Shown one piece after another: positions 11,493-21,289 of a stretch of DNA of 64,000 bases; positions within the stretch are counted from its first letter, which is position 1; every line of letters starts with the position of its first letter. Source of the DNA: Armigeres subalbatus (lineage: Eukaryota; Arthropoda; Insecta; Diptera; Culicidae); assembly GCF_024139115.2 (NCBI RefSeq), contig NC_085140.1, forward strand, positions 292,359,293-292,423,292. Reading direction: 5' to 3'. The notes beneath the pieces were generated by a model. That model did no database searches. It was not told the origin of the DNA and worked only from the letters and a program-made list of their open reading frames with translations. The translations under genes were made by a program, and so were the position numbers.

Positions 11493-11569
11493 ACCTTCTT
11501 CTTCTTCTTCTTCTTCTTCTTCTTCTCCTTCTTCTTCATCTTCTTCTTCTTCTTCTTCTCCTTCTTCTA
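11493..11569. repeat. CTT microsatellite
   Basis: Nearly pure CTT repeats with a few CTC and CAT interruptions, between the hAT terminal repeat and the transposase stop codon. The runs of L, F or E in frames here are artefacts. Confidence 0.95.
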
Positions 11570-11826
11570 TGGCTCTACATTCCAACTAGAACTTGGCCTT
11601 TTACATACTGGTTTCTTGTCAAATTCAGATAGAACTAAAATAATGTTATACTGTTATTCTTCTCTAATGTTTTTATTTGTCAAAATTAAAATTTAACTCT
11701 ACGCGCTTCTACTTTTGCAAACTCTGTTGCAATCTCATCCAAATCAACACTAGATAGAACTTTGCTTTCAATCGAGATCAACGCAAGATTTGTGAGTCAC
11801 TCCTGTCCCATTACTGAACGTAAATA

Positions 11827-12420
11827 CACGCAGAAGAATCTTGCAAGATTGAAACAACTATTTCGATTGTTGCACCAAACTACGTGCATATTGTTGTTTC
11901 AACGATGATTAATTGCTTCTTTCAATTGAACATTATTGTTGTTTCAGTCCAGCATCGCATAATTGAAACAATAATAATATCGTTGTTCTGGCAACTATTT
12001 CGTAATATGAAAAACCTGTAGAAACTGATCAACATAAATCATTCTGTCTACAAGAAGTAAGTATAGAGCAGAGGTAAGGTAGATGACTCTTACTCCCCTT
12101 GTAACTAGTTCTATTCTGCTTCTGTCACATTTTCCTATTTTGTTGATGTCATCGTAGAGTCGATAAAGTAGTTTCGTAGCATTTTCGAAAGTGAAAACAA
12201 CCATAAAAATAGTTGTTTTCTGATGTAACATTTGACAGTGACAGCTGAAAAGCATGGTTGAAACAAATATATCCGATAGTTGAATCAACTATCGCGAATG
12301 GTTGATTCAACCCTATTTGTGGTTGTATCAACCAAAAATATTGTTATTCATAAATCAATGCAAAAATATTGTTGATTTGAAGCAGAATCAGGTTGATTCT
12401 ACCACATATTTTTCTCCGTA
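11827..12420. mobile_element. 594-bp TA-flanked MITE inserted in the hAT transposase (family D)
   Basis: Ends CACGCAGAAGAAT and (reverse complement) TACGGAGAAAAAT form short imperfect terminal repeats. TA is duplicated at 11825-11826 and 12421-12422. Removing the insert and one TA makes the hAT reading frame continuous (K-N-Y to L-R-S), which independently fixes the borders. The core is rich in GTTGTTTCAAC / GTTGATTCAACC words that pair with each other. No transposase. Confidence 0.85.
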
Positions 12421-13149
12421 TAGTTTTTGATTATTTTCAGTTTGCTGAAGCTTCGTTCGCAAGATGCGACGGTAACTGGTAATGTTAGAAATACTCGTAG
12501 ACTTGTCATTATATTCGGATACAAATCACATAGAGAGTACTGTTGAATGCACGAAAGCAGATCACTAGGCGGAGCTTCTTCTACATTTTCTAACAGAAGT
12601 GGAATCTGGGATTTGAATACTTCCAACTCTGAAATCAGTTCAGCTCCATCGACATCCGCGATGAAAATTTCAAAGCGAAGTCCAAAGCACTTTTTATAAT
12701 TTCGTTCCACTCCCTTGCAACTCCTCTGAAATTTCTACAAAACCTTCATATCTTGTGTTAAGCTCAGAGGTCAATTTTTCAATGACATCGTTTATTGCCG
12801 TAGAAAATCGCTCCATGGAAGTTGGGAAATTAACGGCTGTTTCGGTAGATTCATCTTCAAATCTTTTCTTCTTTCGCTGTCTTGTTTCTGGAAAAAGTCA
12901 TCAATTCCCATCTCACAACAAACACGTTTAGCCTCGCACGTAACGTCATCGATGAATCCTTGTCGCATCTCTTTTAGTGTTGTTAAGAGTCCCTGAATCA
13001 ACTTGTGTGCAGTATCGATCGACATATTCTTCTTCTGAAGTGCTCGATTCACTTTGTCAATTGATGAGAGAATTCTACTCCATAAATTCAACAGACAAAA
13101 CTTGTACTTCATTTGCTTCATGAGAGTAGTTCCGCCGAAGACACAGTGG

Positions 13150-14062
13150 CCTGTGCGATATATAAGAGTCTTCTCCATTCGGCTCAGTCTATGGCTACAC
13201 GTCGCCAACCACGCAGTCTACGGAGGGTCCGCAAGTCATCTTCCACCTGATCGATCCACCTTGCCCGCTGCGCACCTCGCCTTCTTGTGTCCGTCGGATC
13301 GTTGTCGAAAACCATTTTCACCGGGTTATTGTCCGACATTCTGGCTACGTGCCCGGCCCACCGCAGTCGTCCGATTTTCGCGGTGTGAACGATGGATGGT
13401 TCTCCCAGCAGCTCATGCAACTCGTGGTTCATTCGCCTCCTCCACGCACCGTCCGCCATCTGCACCCCACCATAGATGGTACGCAGCACTTTCCTTTCGA
13501 AAACTACGAGTGCGCGTTGGTCCTCCACGAGCATCGTCCAGGTCTCGTGTCCGCAGAGGACTACCGGTCTAATGAGTATTTTGTAGATTGTCAGTTTGGT
13601 ACGGCGGCGAACTCTATTTGATCGTGAGCCCAAGTACACAAATTCTTCTACCACCTCGATTTCGTCACCACCGATGCCAACTCGCGGTGGGTGGCTCACA
13701 TTGTCTTCTCTTGAACCTCTTCCTATCATGTACTTCGTCTTCGACGTGTTGATGACTAGTCCGATCCACTTGGCTTCCCTCCTCCCGTCTGATGTAGGCT
13801 TCCTCCATTCTCTCAAAGTTACGTGCCATAATATCTATGTCGTCGGCGAAGCCAAATAGCTGGACGGACTTATTGAAAATTGTACCACTCGTTTTAATCC
13901 CTGCTCTTCGTATTACCCCTTCCAAAGCGATGTTGAATAGCAGACACGAAAGACCATCACCTTGCCGTAACCCTCTGCGGGTTTCGAAGGGACTCGAGAA
14001 TGCCCCTGAAACTCGAACTACGCACATCACCCGATCCATCGTCGCTTTGATCAACCGTGTCA
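13150..14062 (-). pseudogene. RTE reverse transcriptase, palm active site to C-terminus
   Basis: Residues in order on the minus strand: R-Q-G-D-G-L-S-C-L-L-F-N, then the catalytic loop F-A-D-D (codons near 13842-13853), then a frame change near 13800 into K-T-K-Y-M-I-G-R and V-Y-L-G-S, the thumb, R-L-R-W-A-G-H-V-A-R-M and A-R-W-I-D-Q-V-E-D-D-L-R. Compared with copy 2, thirty codons are deleted in frame after V-Y-L-G-S (near 13622). The RT fingers lie beyond the fold-back insertion at 15220 onwards. Transposition function is lost. Confidence 0.85.
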
Positions 14063-15207
14063 CTAAATTAATGATTTCGTGTGTGTTACTTCTACGTGAA
14101 GTTAAACGATTTACAATGATATGGAAATGCTAATATCATCTTCCAAACTTGGACGTACATGTTCATGATAGCATTAGAGGCGAAAGTATAGAATTGATAG
14201 TTCCGTTAGGATACGGCAAGCATGAAGAATGTTTTTATAGAAGTCGATTTGAAAGCGAGCGGAGGGCAATATTTGTGATGGCACATATCGCACGACCTTC
14301 CTTCTGCCAAGCTCCCGTATGAAGGGGGGGGGAAGAATATCAGTGTGGAAGCTGATATATCTCCACTGGCAAAAGGAAGGTGGTTTGACTTGCTCATATG
14401 CCATCGCGTGCGGAAGGATTTGCTATCGACGAGTACTGTCTCCAAATTTCTAATATGACATCAGCATTTAGTCGAATAGAATTTTTATTGCACAGTTCTG
14501 TTTTCTCATTGCGTCCGTCTCGTCGCAACCAACTTGGCTGCCTCGGAGAGAACAAAGCAGAGAAAGGCACTGCTGCTGTACCGTCGACCAATAACAGCTG
14601 GGTTGATGGATGCCCCCACCAAGGGTAGTACACTAAATTAATGATTTCGTGTGTGTTACTTCTACGTGAAGTTAAACGATTTACAATGATATGGAAATGC
14701 TAATATCACCTTCCAAACTTGGACGTACATGTTCATGATAGCATTAGAGGCGAAAGTATGGAATTGATAGTTCCGTTAGGATACGTTAGGACGTTAGGAC
14801 GTTAGGACGCAATGAGAAAACAGAACTGTGCAATAAAAATCCTATTCGACTAAATGCTGATGTCATATTAGAAATTTGGAGACAGTACTCGTCGATAGCA
14901 AATCCTTCCGCACGCGATGGCATATGAGCAAGTCAAACCACCTTCCTTTTGCCAGTGGAGATATATCAGCTTCCACACTGATATTCTTCCCTCCCCCTTC
15001 ATACGGGAGCTTGGCAGAAGGAAGGTCGTGCGATATGTGCCATCACAAATATTGCCCTCCGCTCGCTTTCAAATCGACTTCTATAAAAACATTCTTCATG
15101 CCTGCCGTATCCTAACGGAACTATCAATTCTATACTTTCGCCTCTAATGCTATCATGAACATGTACGTCCAAGTTTGGAAGATGATATTAGCATTTCCAT
15201 ATCATTG
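14063..15207. mobile_element. 1,145-bp fold-back insertion with 12-bp target duplication
   Basis: TCAACCGTGTCA occurs at 14051-14062 and 15208-15219, and the RTE frame is continuous when one copy and the insert are ignored. Inside are blocks A (14063-14213), B (14217-14517), a unique loop, a second direct copy of A (14632-14784), a triplicated GTTAGGAC joint (14785-14808), then inverted B (14803-15105) and inverted A (15106-15207). Both A copies are about 97% alike by eye. No transposase, no tRNA boxes and no A tail. A variable-length 12-bp duplication suggests target-primed retroposition with template switching or a Penelope-like origin rather than a DNA transposon. Confidence 0.8.
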
Positions 15208-15218
15208 TCAACCGTGTC

Positions 15219-16250
15219 AGTTTATCCGGAAATCCGTTTTCGTGCATTAGCTGCCATAGCTGGTCCCGATCGATTATTTCATATGCGGCTTTGAAGTCGA
15301 TAAATAGATGATGTGTGGGCACGTTGTATTCGCGGCATTTCTGCAGTACTTGGCGAATGGCGAACACCTGGTCCGTGGTGGAGCGTTCGCCCATAAAACC
15401 CGCTTGGTACTGCCCCATGAACTCCATTGCAATTGGTGCTAGTCGACGGCATAAAATTTGGAAGAGTACCTTGGAGGCGGCGTTCAACAATGTGATTGCG
15501 CGGTAGTTGCTACAATCCAGCTTATCGCCCTTTTTGTAGATGGGACACACGACACCTTCCATCCACTCCTGCGGCAAAACTTCCTCCTCCCAAATCTTGG
15601 TAATGACCCAGTGCAGCGCTCTAGCCAGTGCCTCACCACCGTGTTTAAATAGCTCTCCTGGTAGTTGGTCAACCCCAGGGCCTTTTTGCTCTTCAGCCGG
15701 TCAATCTCCTCCTGGATTTCCTGGAGATCCAGAGCCGGTAGAATTATGTCCTGCGCACGTTCCCCCAGGTCCATCACCATACCGCCATCTTCGGCTTCCA
15801 CATCGCCATTCAGGTGCTATTCGTTGTGCTGCCGCCACCTTTGAATCACCTCACGCTCGTTCGTAAGAAGGTTCTTGTTTATGTCCTTACACATATCAGG
15901 CTGTGGCACGTGGCACTTACGTGAACGGTTCAACTTCTCATAGAACTTTCGTGTGTTATTAGCGCGGTACAGACGGAGCACGTCTCTTCACGGTCTCGAT
16001 CTTCCTGCTGACGCTTTTTCCTCCGGAAAATCGAGTTTTGTCTGTTCCGCGCCTGTTTATATCGTGCCTCGTTCGCTCTCGTGTGGTGTTGCAGCAATCT
16101 CGAAGACAGTAACATTGTTGAACTGATCCCTGTCTGTCATATCCTGCAACAGAAGCCATACTGGAACAATCCTTTTTTTTACGTGCGGTTACCGCGCGTT
16201 CCTTGGATGACCACCTTGTGTCGCTGTGATCCTTTAGGGAAACTCCTAGC
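15219..16250 (-). pseudogene. RTE linker and reverse-transcriptase finger/palm start
   Basis: The minus strand from 16250 downwards gives a basic linker with several frameshifts (R-R-K-K-R-Q-Q-E-D near 16010), then L-K-S-K-K-A and a one-base shift near 15680. It continues into W-M-E-G-V-V-C-P-I-Y-K-K-G-D, S-N-Y-R-A-I-T-L-L-N, E-R-S-T-T-D-Q-V-F-A-I-R-Q, and F-I-D-F-K-A-A-Y-E, which contains the first catalytic Asp. The last residue of that motif is Glu where relatives usually have Asp. The frame continues in the part at 14062 after the insertion. Confidence 0.85.
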
Positions 16251-16276
16251 ATACCATTAGTAAGCTAGGAGTTTCC
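16238..16276. repeat. Perfect 13-bp inverted repeat (hairpin)
   Basis: GGAAACTCCTAGC at 16238-16250 is perfectly complementary to GCTAGGAGTTTCC at 16264-16276, with a 13-base loop. It sits at the apparent 5' border of the RTE remnant, just before the Bel/Pao element, and may mark the end of an unrecognised insertion. Confidence 0.7.
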
Positions 16277-16319
16277 TTCTGCCATCGGCTAGTAGATCCA
16301 CTGAAGAAATTGAATATTT

Positions 16320-16740
16320 GTTGTATGTTCACCGCAACAGCCCTGCGTATCAGCTATCCCCACTGCAATCCAACCTCGTCAATCTAACGATTAAGAACAG
16401 TCGAATGCCAGATATGATGTGTATGAAGATGGTAGGAGATTATATAGGTATAAGTAAAAATAGATCTGATTTGTTTTGATTGGTAAAATTGGAAACTATA
16501 TTTGAAAGGTAAAATTAATTAAAACTTAGCATAAATAATATTAAAAAGATCTTATTAACTAGATTACAGTACAGAAGAGTAATTCTATACTCTGTTGCGG
16601 TTGGTTAAGTATTGAATTTCAATAACGGAGACCTAAAATTGTAAGTAGATAATACCAGCTAAAACAGCTTGAATTGCAATGAGAATAAAATTTATGTTTA
16701 TAGCTTTAAGCTGATCACTACAGCATCACGCGAGTTTTCT
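16320..16740 (+). promoter_or_regulatory. Probable 5' LTR of the Bel/Pao element
   Basis: Noncoding sequence directly upstream of the gag start, beginning near TGTTGTATGTTCACCGCAAC (16319 onward). It contains AATAAA at about 16684, as an LTR polyadenylation region would. The 3' LTR is missing, so the borders cannot be proved by comparison. A second TGTTGCGGTTGG word lies at 16593. Confidence 0.4.
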
Positions 16741-16811
16741 GCTAGAAGACCTCCGGAATATTTCCCCGAAACAGATCTTACAGAATTTTAGTCAATTTGA
16801 CTATCGATTAA

Positions 16812-17930
16812 ATGCCGAATGTAAGACAAACCCGATCACGGACGAGGGCACAGCAGGAAAATGCTAACCTCACTCCGAGGAATGTTGATCGGATGTCCAG
16901 TAAATCATCGGAAGATGATTTTATCCCCTCTATAGTCGATAAGGGGGAAGGTGAGTCGCATGATTGTGCTGTTTGCGATCGAGCAAACAATTCCGAGCGG
17001 TACATGGTTCAATGCCAAAGCTGTAACCGTTGGCACCACTTTACCTGTGCTAATGTCAACACGGCCACGGTACGATCTTCCCGCTTTGTATGTGTGCTGT
17101 GCAAACCGGGGGGGGCTCGAGAACCAGCATCAAGTCTAATCAGTGGAGTTTCAAGCACATCTAGTACTCGCAAGGCCAGAATGAATCGTGAGCTGCAGCG
17201 TCTAGCAGAGGAGAAAAAGTTACTTGACGATTTGGAAAGGGAGCGGATTGAGAAAGAGAGGGCTTTGAACGAGAGGGAACTTCGTGAGAAGCTAGAGCGT
17301 GGTAGGCAGTTTATCGCTCGAAAACATGATCTTCTGAATCAGCAGGAGGATGAAGAAGGAAAGAGTGTACGCAGTATGCGGAACAGTCAACGAAGTGCAC
17401 TACGAACGGAGGGTTGGGTAAGGCAGACGGAATCAGTGGATTGTGAGTTTTCCATCCAGGGAGCCACTGAGCAGGCGCCTGTGTCAACGTCTGTGAATGC
17501 GAATCACCACGAAGGAGCATGTCTAGAAATCCCGCAGGAAGCAGTACATCCTTCTTCAATGCCAGTGAAGGTTATTTCATCCGTGGTTTCATTACCAATC
17601 TGTCAGAAAGGGATACCGCTGGGATCAGAGGTGATATCGATCCCACGGACCTTGGGAAGCATCACAATCGATGATGAATCAGACGAGACTCCAGAAGGCG
17701 CCGTCGGTGGGGATGTGCGTGGTCATGGAGAAAAGAAAATTACGCCAGATTTACCGCTCGTGGATCTTCAGCCATACGCAGATTTACTAAAGGTTGAAGA
17801 ATTAACGTCGCTTGGTCCAAGTCCAACCACGGACGCAAGATCAATTTGGCGCCCACTGTTACAAACGTTGGAGTGTGGAAACTGGTGCGCTCCGGAAGCA
17901 GAATGTTTTACAACTGCAAAAGCGAACTGA
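16812..17930 (+). pseudogene. Bel/Pao gag N-terminal region with PHD-like zinc finger
   Basis: The frame starts at ATG 16812 and gives 372 residues. Residues 52-97 form a C4HC3 finger (Cys52, Cys55, Cys68, Cys71, His76, Cys79, Cys94, Cys97), which matches a PHD finger, a fold that often reads histone tails. A charged coiled coil follows at about 125-185, then a low-complexity acidic region. The frame runs out at 17930, overlapping the next frame from about 17880, so a frame change lies there. PHD-type fingers are known at the N-terminus of some insect Bel/Pao gag proteins. A role in chromatin targeting is inference. Confidence 0.8.
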
Positions 17931-19116
17931 ATCAGAGCGTGAGACCATTCAAGATCTATTGGCGAAACATGAGTTGGACATCGATACGAGACGCAAGCGG
18001 GAGATACATCTAGTGAACCGGATTAAGTGTTTGCAGCTGCAACACACGGGAGAATTGAGATCGGTTCATGAATCAGGAACAGTGTTGCGAGCTCAACTTG
18101 AACAGATAGATCGGGAGCGACGAAGTTTCAAAGAACAGGTTGAGACACTCTCGAGGCAACTCGTTGAAGAAAAGGGACAAAGATGTACTTCAGAAACAGA
18201 TCTGCGAAACCAGCTAGAGCAACGGAACCGGGAATGCAAAGCGCTTCGGCTACAAATAGCGGAACTGGAAAGCGAAATTCAGGGCCTACGGACAGTGGAG
18301 CTGCAGCTGCTGTCTCAAATAGAAGCGAGTCGCCAGCGCGAAAATGATGTCATCCGTCAGCGGACTGAAATAGAAAAGGAATACTGGGAGTTGCACGAAG
18401 AAATACAACAAATCATTAATCGGTACGAAGATCGGTCCGCAGGTAACAGTTCTTCCCCTCCGTTACCTCCTCCACCGGCGTCATGGTTAGAATCTTCTAA
18501 TTCAACTAACATGGGAAGTTCCAATCGCAGCGACATAAACTTTCCCTTGCCTCCTCCTCCTCCACCGTTCTCGGCTGCAGGCATACCAGGTAGTTTCCCG
18601 CAGTTGTCTACACAGGCTCTAGGCTTTGATTTTGCAAACGGTCAAGTTGGTCCATCTCCTCAACAACTAGCTTCTAGACAGGTGGTCATTAAGGAGTTGC
18701 CAAATTTCTCGGGTGATCCAATCGATTGGTCGCTTTTCATTAGCAGCTTTCAACATTCAACAAATGCCTGCGGATACACTAACGCTGGAAACCTGCTGCG
18801 TTTGCAGCGTAGTTTGAAAGGGAGTGCAAAGGATGCCGTAAGCAGCTTTTTACTTCATCCGTCGACAGTGCCTCAAGTCGTGTCCACTCTACAGCAGTTG
18901 TTCGGCCGCCCGGAGCAAATCGTCAACAATATGATCGCAAAGGTTCGGGCAACACCTCCTCCAAATCCCGATCGGATGGATACTCTAGTCAGCTTTGGAT
19001 TGGTAGTACAAAATTTGTGCGGACACCTAAGAGCAGTTGGGCTTGAACAACACCTGAACACCTGTCAAACCCGATCCTACTCCAGGAGCTTGTTGAAAAG
19101 CTGCCAGCCACGGTGA
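17880..19116 (+). pseudogene. Bel/Pao gag: coiled coil, proline-rich linker, capsid-like domain
   Basis: The open frame begins formally at 17812, but gag homology picks up near 17880. A long coiled coil (roughly residues 50-200, with repeated L-E-Q and E-R-E words) leads to a proline-rich linker (about 215-260). Then comes the capsid-type start F-S-G-D-P-I-D-W-S-L-F and F-x-S-S-F-Q, as in Pao gag proteins. A single-base change near 19060 throws the last 20 or so residues out of frame before the stop at 19116. The protein would build the particle around the element RNA. Confidence 0.8.
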
Positions 19117-19189
19117 AGTTCAGCTAGGCTCTCTACCAGGAACAAGTTCCGGTGGTGGATCTGAATGTGTTCAGTGCATATATGACAAG

Positions 19190-20035
19190 AATATCTTCTG
19201 CCGCGAGCGGTGTCACACCACTTTCTAACATCCATCTGAAGGAAAGCGAAACCGACAGAAGGAGAGATTGTTCGTCAATGCACATATGTCGACTAGACAC
19301 AGAGAGAATCGTCCGGAAGAAACGGAGAAGTCTAAAACTCATGCCGGAATGCATAAAGTAAGGGATGGTGGTTTGAGCAATGCCAAAGCATGTGCTATCT
19401 GCCGTATCGAGGATCACCAAATAGGAAATTGTACGTCATTCAAGGGGCTAGATTTGGATGGCCGATGGAAAGCGGTAAAAGTGAATAAACTTTGTGCTCG
19501 GTGCCTTACATCACATACGAGGTGGCCATGCAAGGGAGAGGTGTGCGGGATAAATGATTGTCTGAAACGTCATCACCGTTTGCTGTATTTTGAGCCTCCT
19601 GAAACGTCTAAAACAACGAATGCGGTGGGTGCTGTACATCGTCAGTTATCATCATCCACACTATTTAGAATTCTTCCTGTCACACTATTCGGACCAAAGG
19701 GACAACTCGATACTTACGCATTCCTCGACGACGGATCATCGGTGACGCTCGTGGAGCGTTCAGTTGCAGATGCCCTCGGAGTGAGCGGAGCACTGGAATC
19801 ATTGAGAATCGAGTGGACTGGAGGGATTAACAAGACATTTGTCGAGGCTCAAGTCGTCACAATGGATATATCTGGAACAGAAGGGAACAAGCGGTACAAA
19901 GCATCAGAAGTATACACAGTTGAAAACCTTGGTTTGCCGAGCCAGACTACTGACTACGCCGAGCTTTTATCACGATATACCCACCTTAGTAAACTTCCCG
20001 TAAAAGCTTCAAGTCGGCTGTTCCGCAAATACTGA
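19190..20035 (+). pseudogene. Bel/Pao zinc knuckles and aspartic protease
   Basis: The frame is open from about 19190, with the first ATG at 19268. Counting from that ATG, Cys42-Cys45-His50-Cys55 and Cys76-Cys79-His83-Cys88 form two zinc knuckles typical of nucleocapsid. The aspartic protease core L-D-D-G-S-S lies at residues 153-158, with a hydrophobic strand before it and V-T-L-V-E-R after. The frame is lost near 20020, so protease and RT are separated. In the family these parts belong to one polyprotein. Confidence 0.85.
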
Positions 20036-20039
20036 TCGG

Positions 20040-21250
20040 TCAAAGCAATGCTCACTTACTCGCTACCTTGAAGCTGCGAGAGGGGAAATGGAACGAGCCG
20101 ATTGCAACGAAGACAAGAATCGGATGGGCAGTGTGCGGCAGCCTCCGGAAACAACCAACGGGCACGTTGCACAAACAGTTTCACATGCTTGCGGAACCAA
20201 CTATCGTGGACCTTCATGAGTACGTCCGCCACTTTTTCGATGTCGAGAGTTTGGGTGTGGCCATCGTGCCAAATGTGAAAGGCGTAGACGAGCAGCGTGC
20301 TTATAATATTTTGGAGGCAACAACGCGTCGGACGAACAGAGAAAAGTACGAAACGGGATTGCTCTGGAAACATGACTACGTTGAATTCCCGAACAATCGA
20401 CCGATGGCCGAACGACGCTTCAAAAGCCTAGAAAAGCGTTTAGCACGAAGTCCAGAGCTTTATGACAGCGTTCGCCGGCAAATTTCCGAATTTAAGTCCA
20501 AAGGTTACATACACGTAGCATCTGAAGAAGAAATCAAATCATTTGATCTGAGGCGTATGTGGTTCTTGCCAATTGGAGTCGTTATTAATGACAAGAAGCC
20601 AGGAAATGTTAGAATTATCTGGGACGCAGCGGCGAAAGTGGACGGCGTGTCGTTGAATTCTATGCTGCTCAAAGGTCCGGATCTCCTAACGCCATTATTG
20701 TCGGTAATGTTCCCTTACCGAGAACGCCAAGTGGCAGTTTCGGCGGATATTAAAGAAATGTTCCTTCAAATTTTAATCCACGAAAAAGACCGCAGTGCTC
20801 TACTATTCCCGTACCGAGATTCCCCAGATCTACCGATGAGCATCATGTTATCCGACGTGGCGATCTTTGGAGCAGCATGTTCCCCAGCGCACTCTCAGTA
20901 TATAAAGAACATGAACGCGACAGAGCAAGAAGCGGAGCTTCCACGTGGAGCAGCGGCAGTGAAGAAGCGTCATTATGTGGATGATTATGTTGATAGTTTC
21001 GATACGGCGGAAGAAGCGTTTGAAGTGGCGAAGGAAGTGATCGAAATGCACAGGAGAGCAGGCTTCTTTATACGCAACTGGATGTCAAGTGACAGAAGCT
21101 TTCTAGCGAAGTTGGGCGAGACACAGACAAGTCAGTTGAAAGCAATGTTGCCGGAGAAGGAAATTGGACTGGAAAGAGTATTGGGGATGACGTGGATGCA
21201 AGAAGAAGATATTTTCATGTTTTCGTTACAGCTCGGTGAGAAGATACGTC
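20040..21250 (+). pseudogene. Bel/Pao reverse transcriptase, truncated
   Basis: The first ATG is at 20068, but homology starts slightly upstream. Key blocks: L-W-K-H-D-Y near residue 100, W-F-L-P-I-G-V-V at 165-172, V-R-I-I-W-D-A-A-A at 181-189, the first catalytic Asp in S-A-D-I-K-E-M-F (Asp227), and the active-site pair in Y-V-D-D-Y-V-D-S (residues 303-310). The open frame runs to 21381, but family similarity ends near L-G-E-K-I around 21250. RNase H and integrase are missing. Confidence 0.9.
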
Positions 21251-21289
21251 ATCAAGACAAAATATTTTCTTCTTTTGAAACCAAAGTTT

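Larger units (their letters stand above)
11430..13146 (-). pseudogene. hAT-family transposase remnant (ZMYM1-like), 3' half with its terminal repeat
   Basis: The minus strand encodes the back half of a hAT transposase. The first segment (13140-12790) includes L-W-S-R-I-L-S-S-I-D-K-V-N and D-T-A-H-K-L-I-Q-G-L. The second (12710-12424) ends in the hAT dimerisation motif V-A-S-C-E-R-S-F-S-K-L-K. The last residues and stop lie at 11691-11820 (L-T-N-L-A-L-I-S-I-E-S near the start), with one in-frame TGA just before them. A 594-bp MITE splits the last two parts. CAGAGCCGTAGCG at 11430 is the probable hAT terminal repeat. A frameshift falls between 12710 and 12790. The 5' half is missing where RTE sequence abuts near 13147. 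Not functional. Confidence 0.85.
13147..16260 (-). mobile_element. RTE/JAM-like non-LTR retrotransposon, truncated and broken (copy 1)
   Basis: Reading right to left, the element has a basic linker region, RT fingers, palm, thumb and C-terminal domain. It then stops about 35 bases short of the tail seen in copy 2 (31262-31284), where hAT sequence begins. The endonuclease is absent, so the 5' end is truncated near 16260. A fold-back insertion (14063-15207) splits the RT. The RTE-clade call rests on the single-ORF style, Q-G-D-G-L-S-C-L-L-F-N, and the C-terminal R-L-R-W-A-G-H-V-A-R-M and A-R-W-I-D-Q-V-E-D-D blocks. Confidence 0.8.
16320..21250 (+). mobile_element. Bel/Pao LTR retroelement, 3'-truncated
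   Basis: Domain order is PHD-like finger, coiled coil, gag, paired zinc knuckles, aspartic protease and reverse transcriptase with a Y-V-D-D active site, all on one strand. This is Bel/Pao order and its sequence style. The RNase H, integrase and 3' LTR are absent; homology ends near 21250. At least three frame changes break the polyprotein (near 17880, 19060 and 20020). It is an old, inactive endogenous copy. Confidence 0.9.

Noticed and set aside
11367..11696. F-rich or E-rich proteins
   Set aside because: CTT microsatellite translated in different frames, inside a hAT remnant.
16320..21250. An intact endogenous retrovirus-like element
   Set aside because: At least three frame changes, and RNase H, integrase and the 3' LTR are missing; no envelope-like gene is present.
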